Source of the DNA: Gammaproteobacteria bacterium
GTDB taxonomy: Bacteria > Pseudomonadota > Gammaproteobacteria > Pseudomonadales > Halieaceae
Reading direction: 5' to 3'
DNA: 6,184 nt
Assembly (NCBI GenBank): GCA_029859085.1
Contig: JAOUDU010000176.1
Span: forward strand, 1 to 6,184
Shown here: positions 6,177 through 6,184 of the stretch, piece by piece
Numbering within the stretch: the stretch's first letter is position 1
Layout: each line of letters starts with the position of its first letter
The notes under the pieces: model-generated
The model's input: the letters and a program-made list of their open reading frames with translations, nothing else
The model's database searches: none
Told to the model about the DNA's origin: nothing
Made by a program: the position numbers and the translations under genes

Positions 6177-6184
6177 AACGTAAA
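6173..6184 (+). CDS. start of next gene (3' end outside window), product unknown
   Basis: The ATG at 6173 overlaps the sulfatase stop as ATGA, a classic coupled junction, and has a good upstream ribosome site. Only four codons (Met-Lys-Arg-Lys) are visible. A basic start like this would fit a signal peptide or membrane anchor but is far too short to identify. A formylglycine-generating enzyme is a common sulfatase neighbour and would make sense here, but nothing visible shows it. Confidence 0.6.

Overview
The window looks like chromosomal sequence from a moderately GC-rich gammaproteobacterium, probably marine. This is inferred from the base composition, the dense head-to-tail packing, and the combination of a wax ester synthase-type acyltransferase with an AtsA-like arylsulfatase. 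No rRNA or other phylogenetic marker is present, so the placement is tentative. All recognisable genes lie on the + strand and there is no gene-free stretch above 100 bases. I see no tRNA, rRNA, CRISPR array, insertion sequence or phage gene.

Region 1 (1-2997) looks like regulation and lipid metabolism. It holds the C-terminal part of an AraC-family regulator cut by the left edge, an alpha/beta hydrolase with a complete Ser-Asp-His triad, and a WS/DGAT acyltransferase with an intact HHxxxDG motif. The hydrolase and acyltransferase are separated by one base, so they are probably translated together. The natural reading is an ester-forming and an ester-cleaving enzyme under nearby AraC-type control, but the substrates are not shown. 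The acyltransferase ends in a 48-residue Lys/Arg/Pro/Ala tail that resembles a histone H1 tail and is not part of the catalytic fold.

Region 2 (2998-6184) follows a 95-base gap and looks like a cell-envelope cluster. It holds a membrane-anchored or exported DJ-1/PfpI-like protein, a four-helix DUF4345-like membrane protein with a TTG start, and an exported arylsulfatase with a C-terminal transmembrane segment. The first codons of another gene overlap the sulfatase stop as ATGA. A hairpin followed by five T residues sits exactly at the junction between the DUF4345-like gene and the sulfatase start. It may be an attenuator or weak terminator.

No wholly new system is evident. The points most worth following are the histone-like tail on the lipid-synthesis enzyme, the membrane topology of the DJ-1-like protein and the sulfatase, and the hairpin over the sulfatase start.
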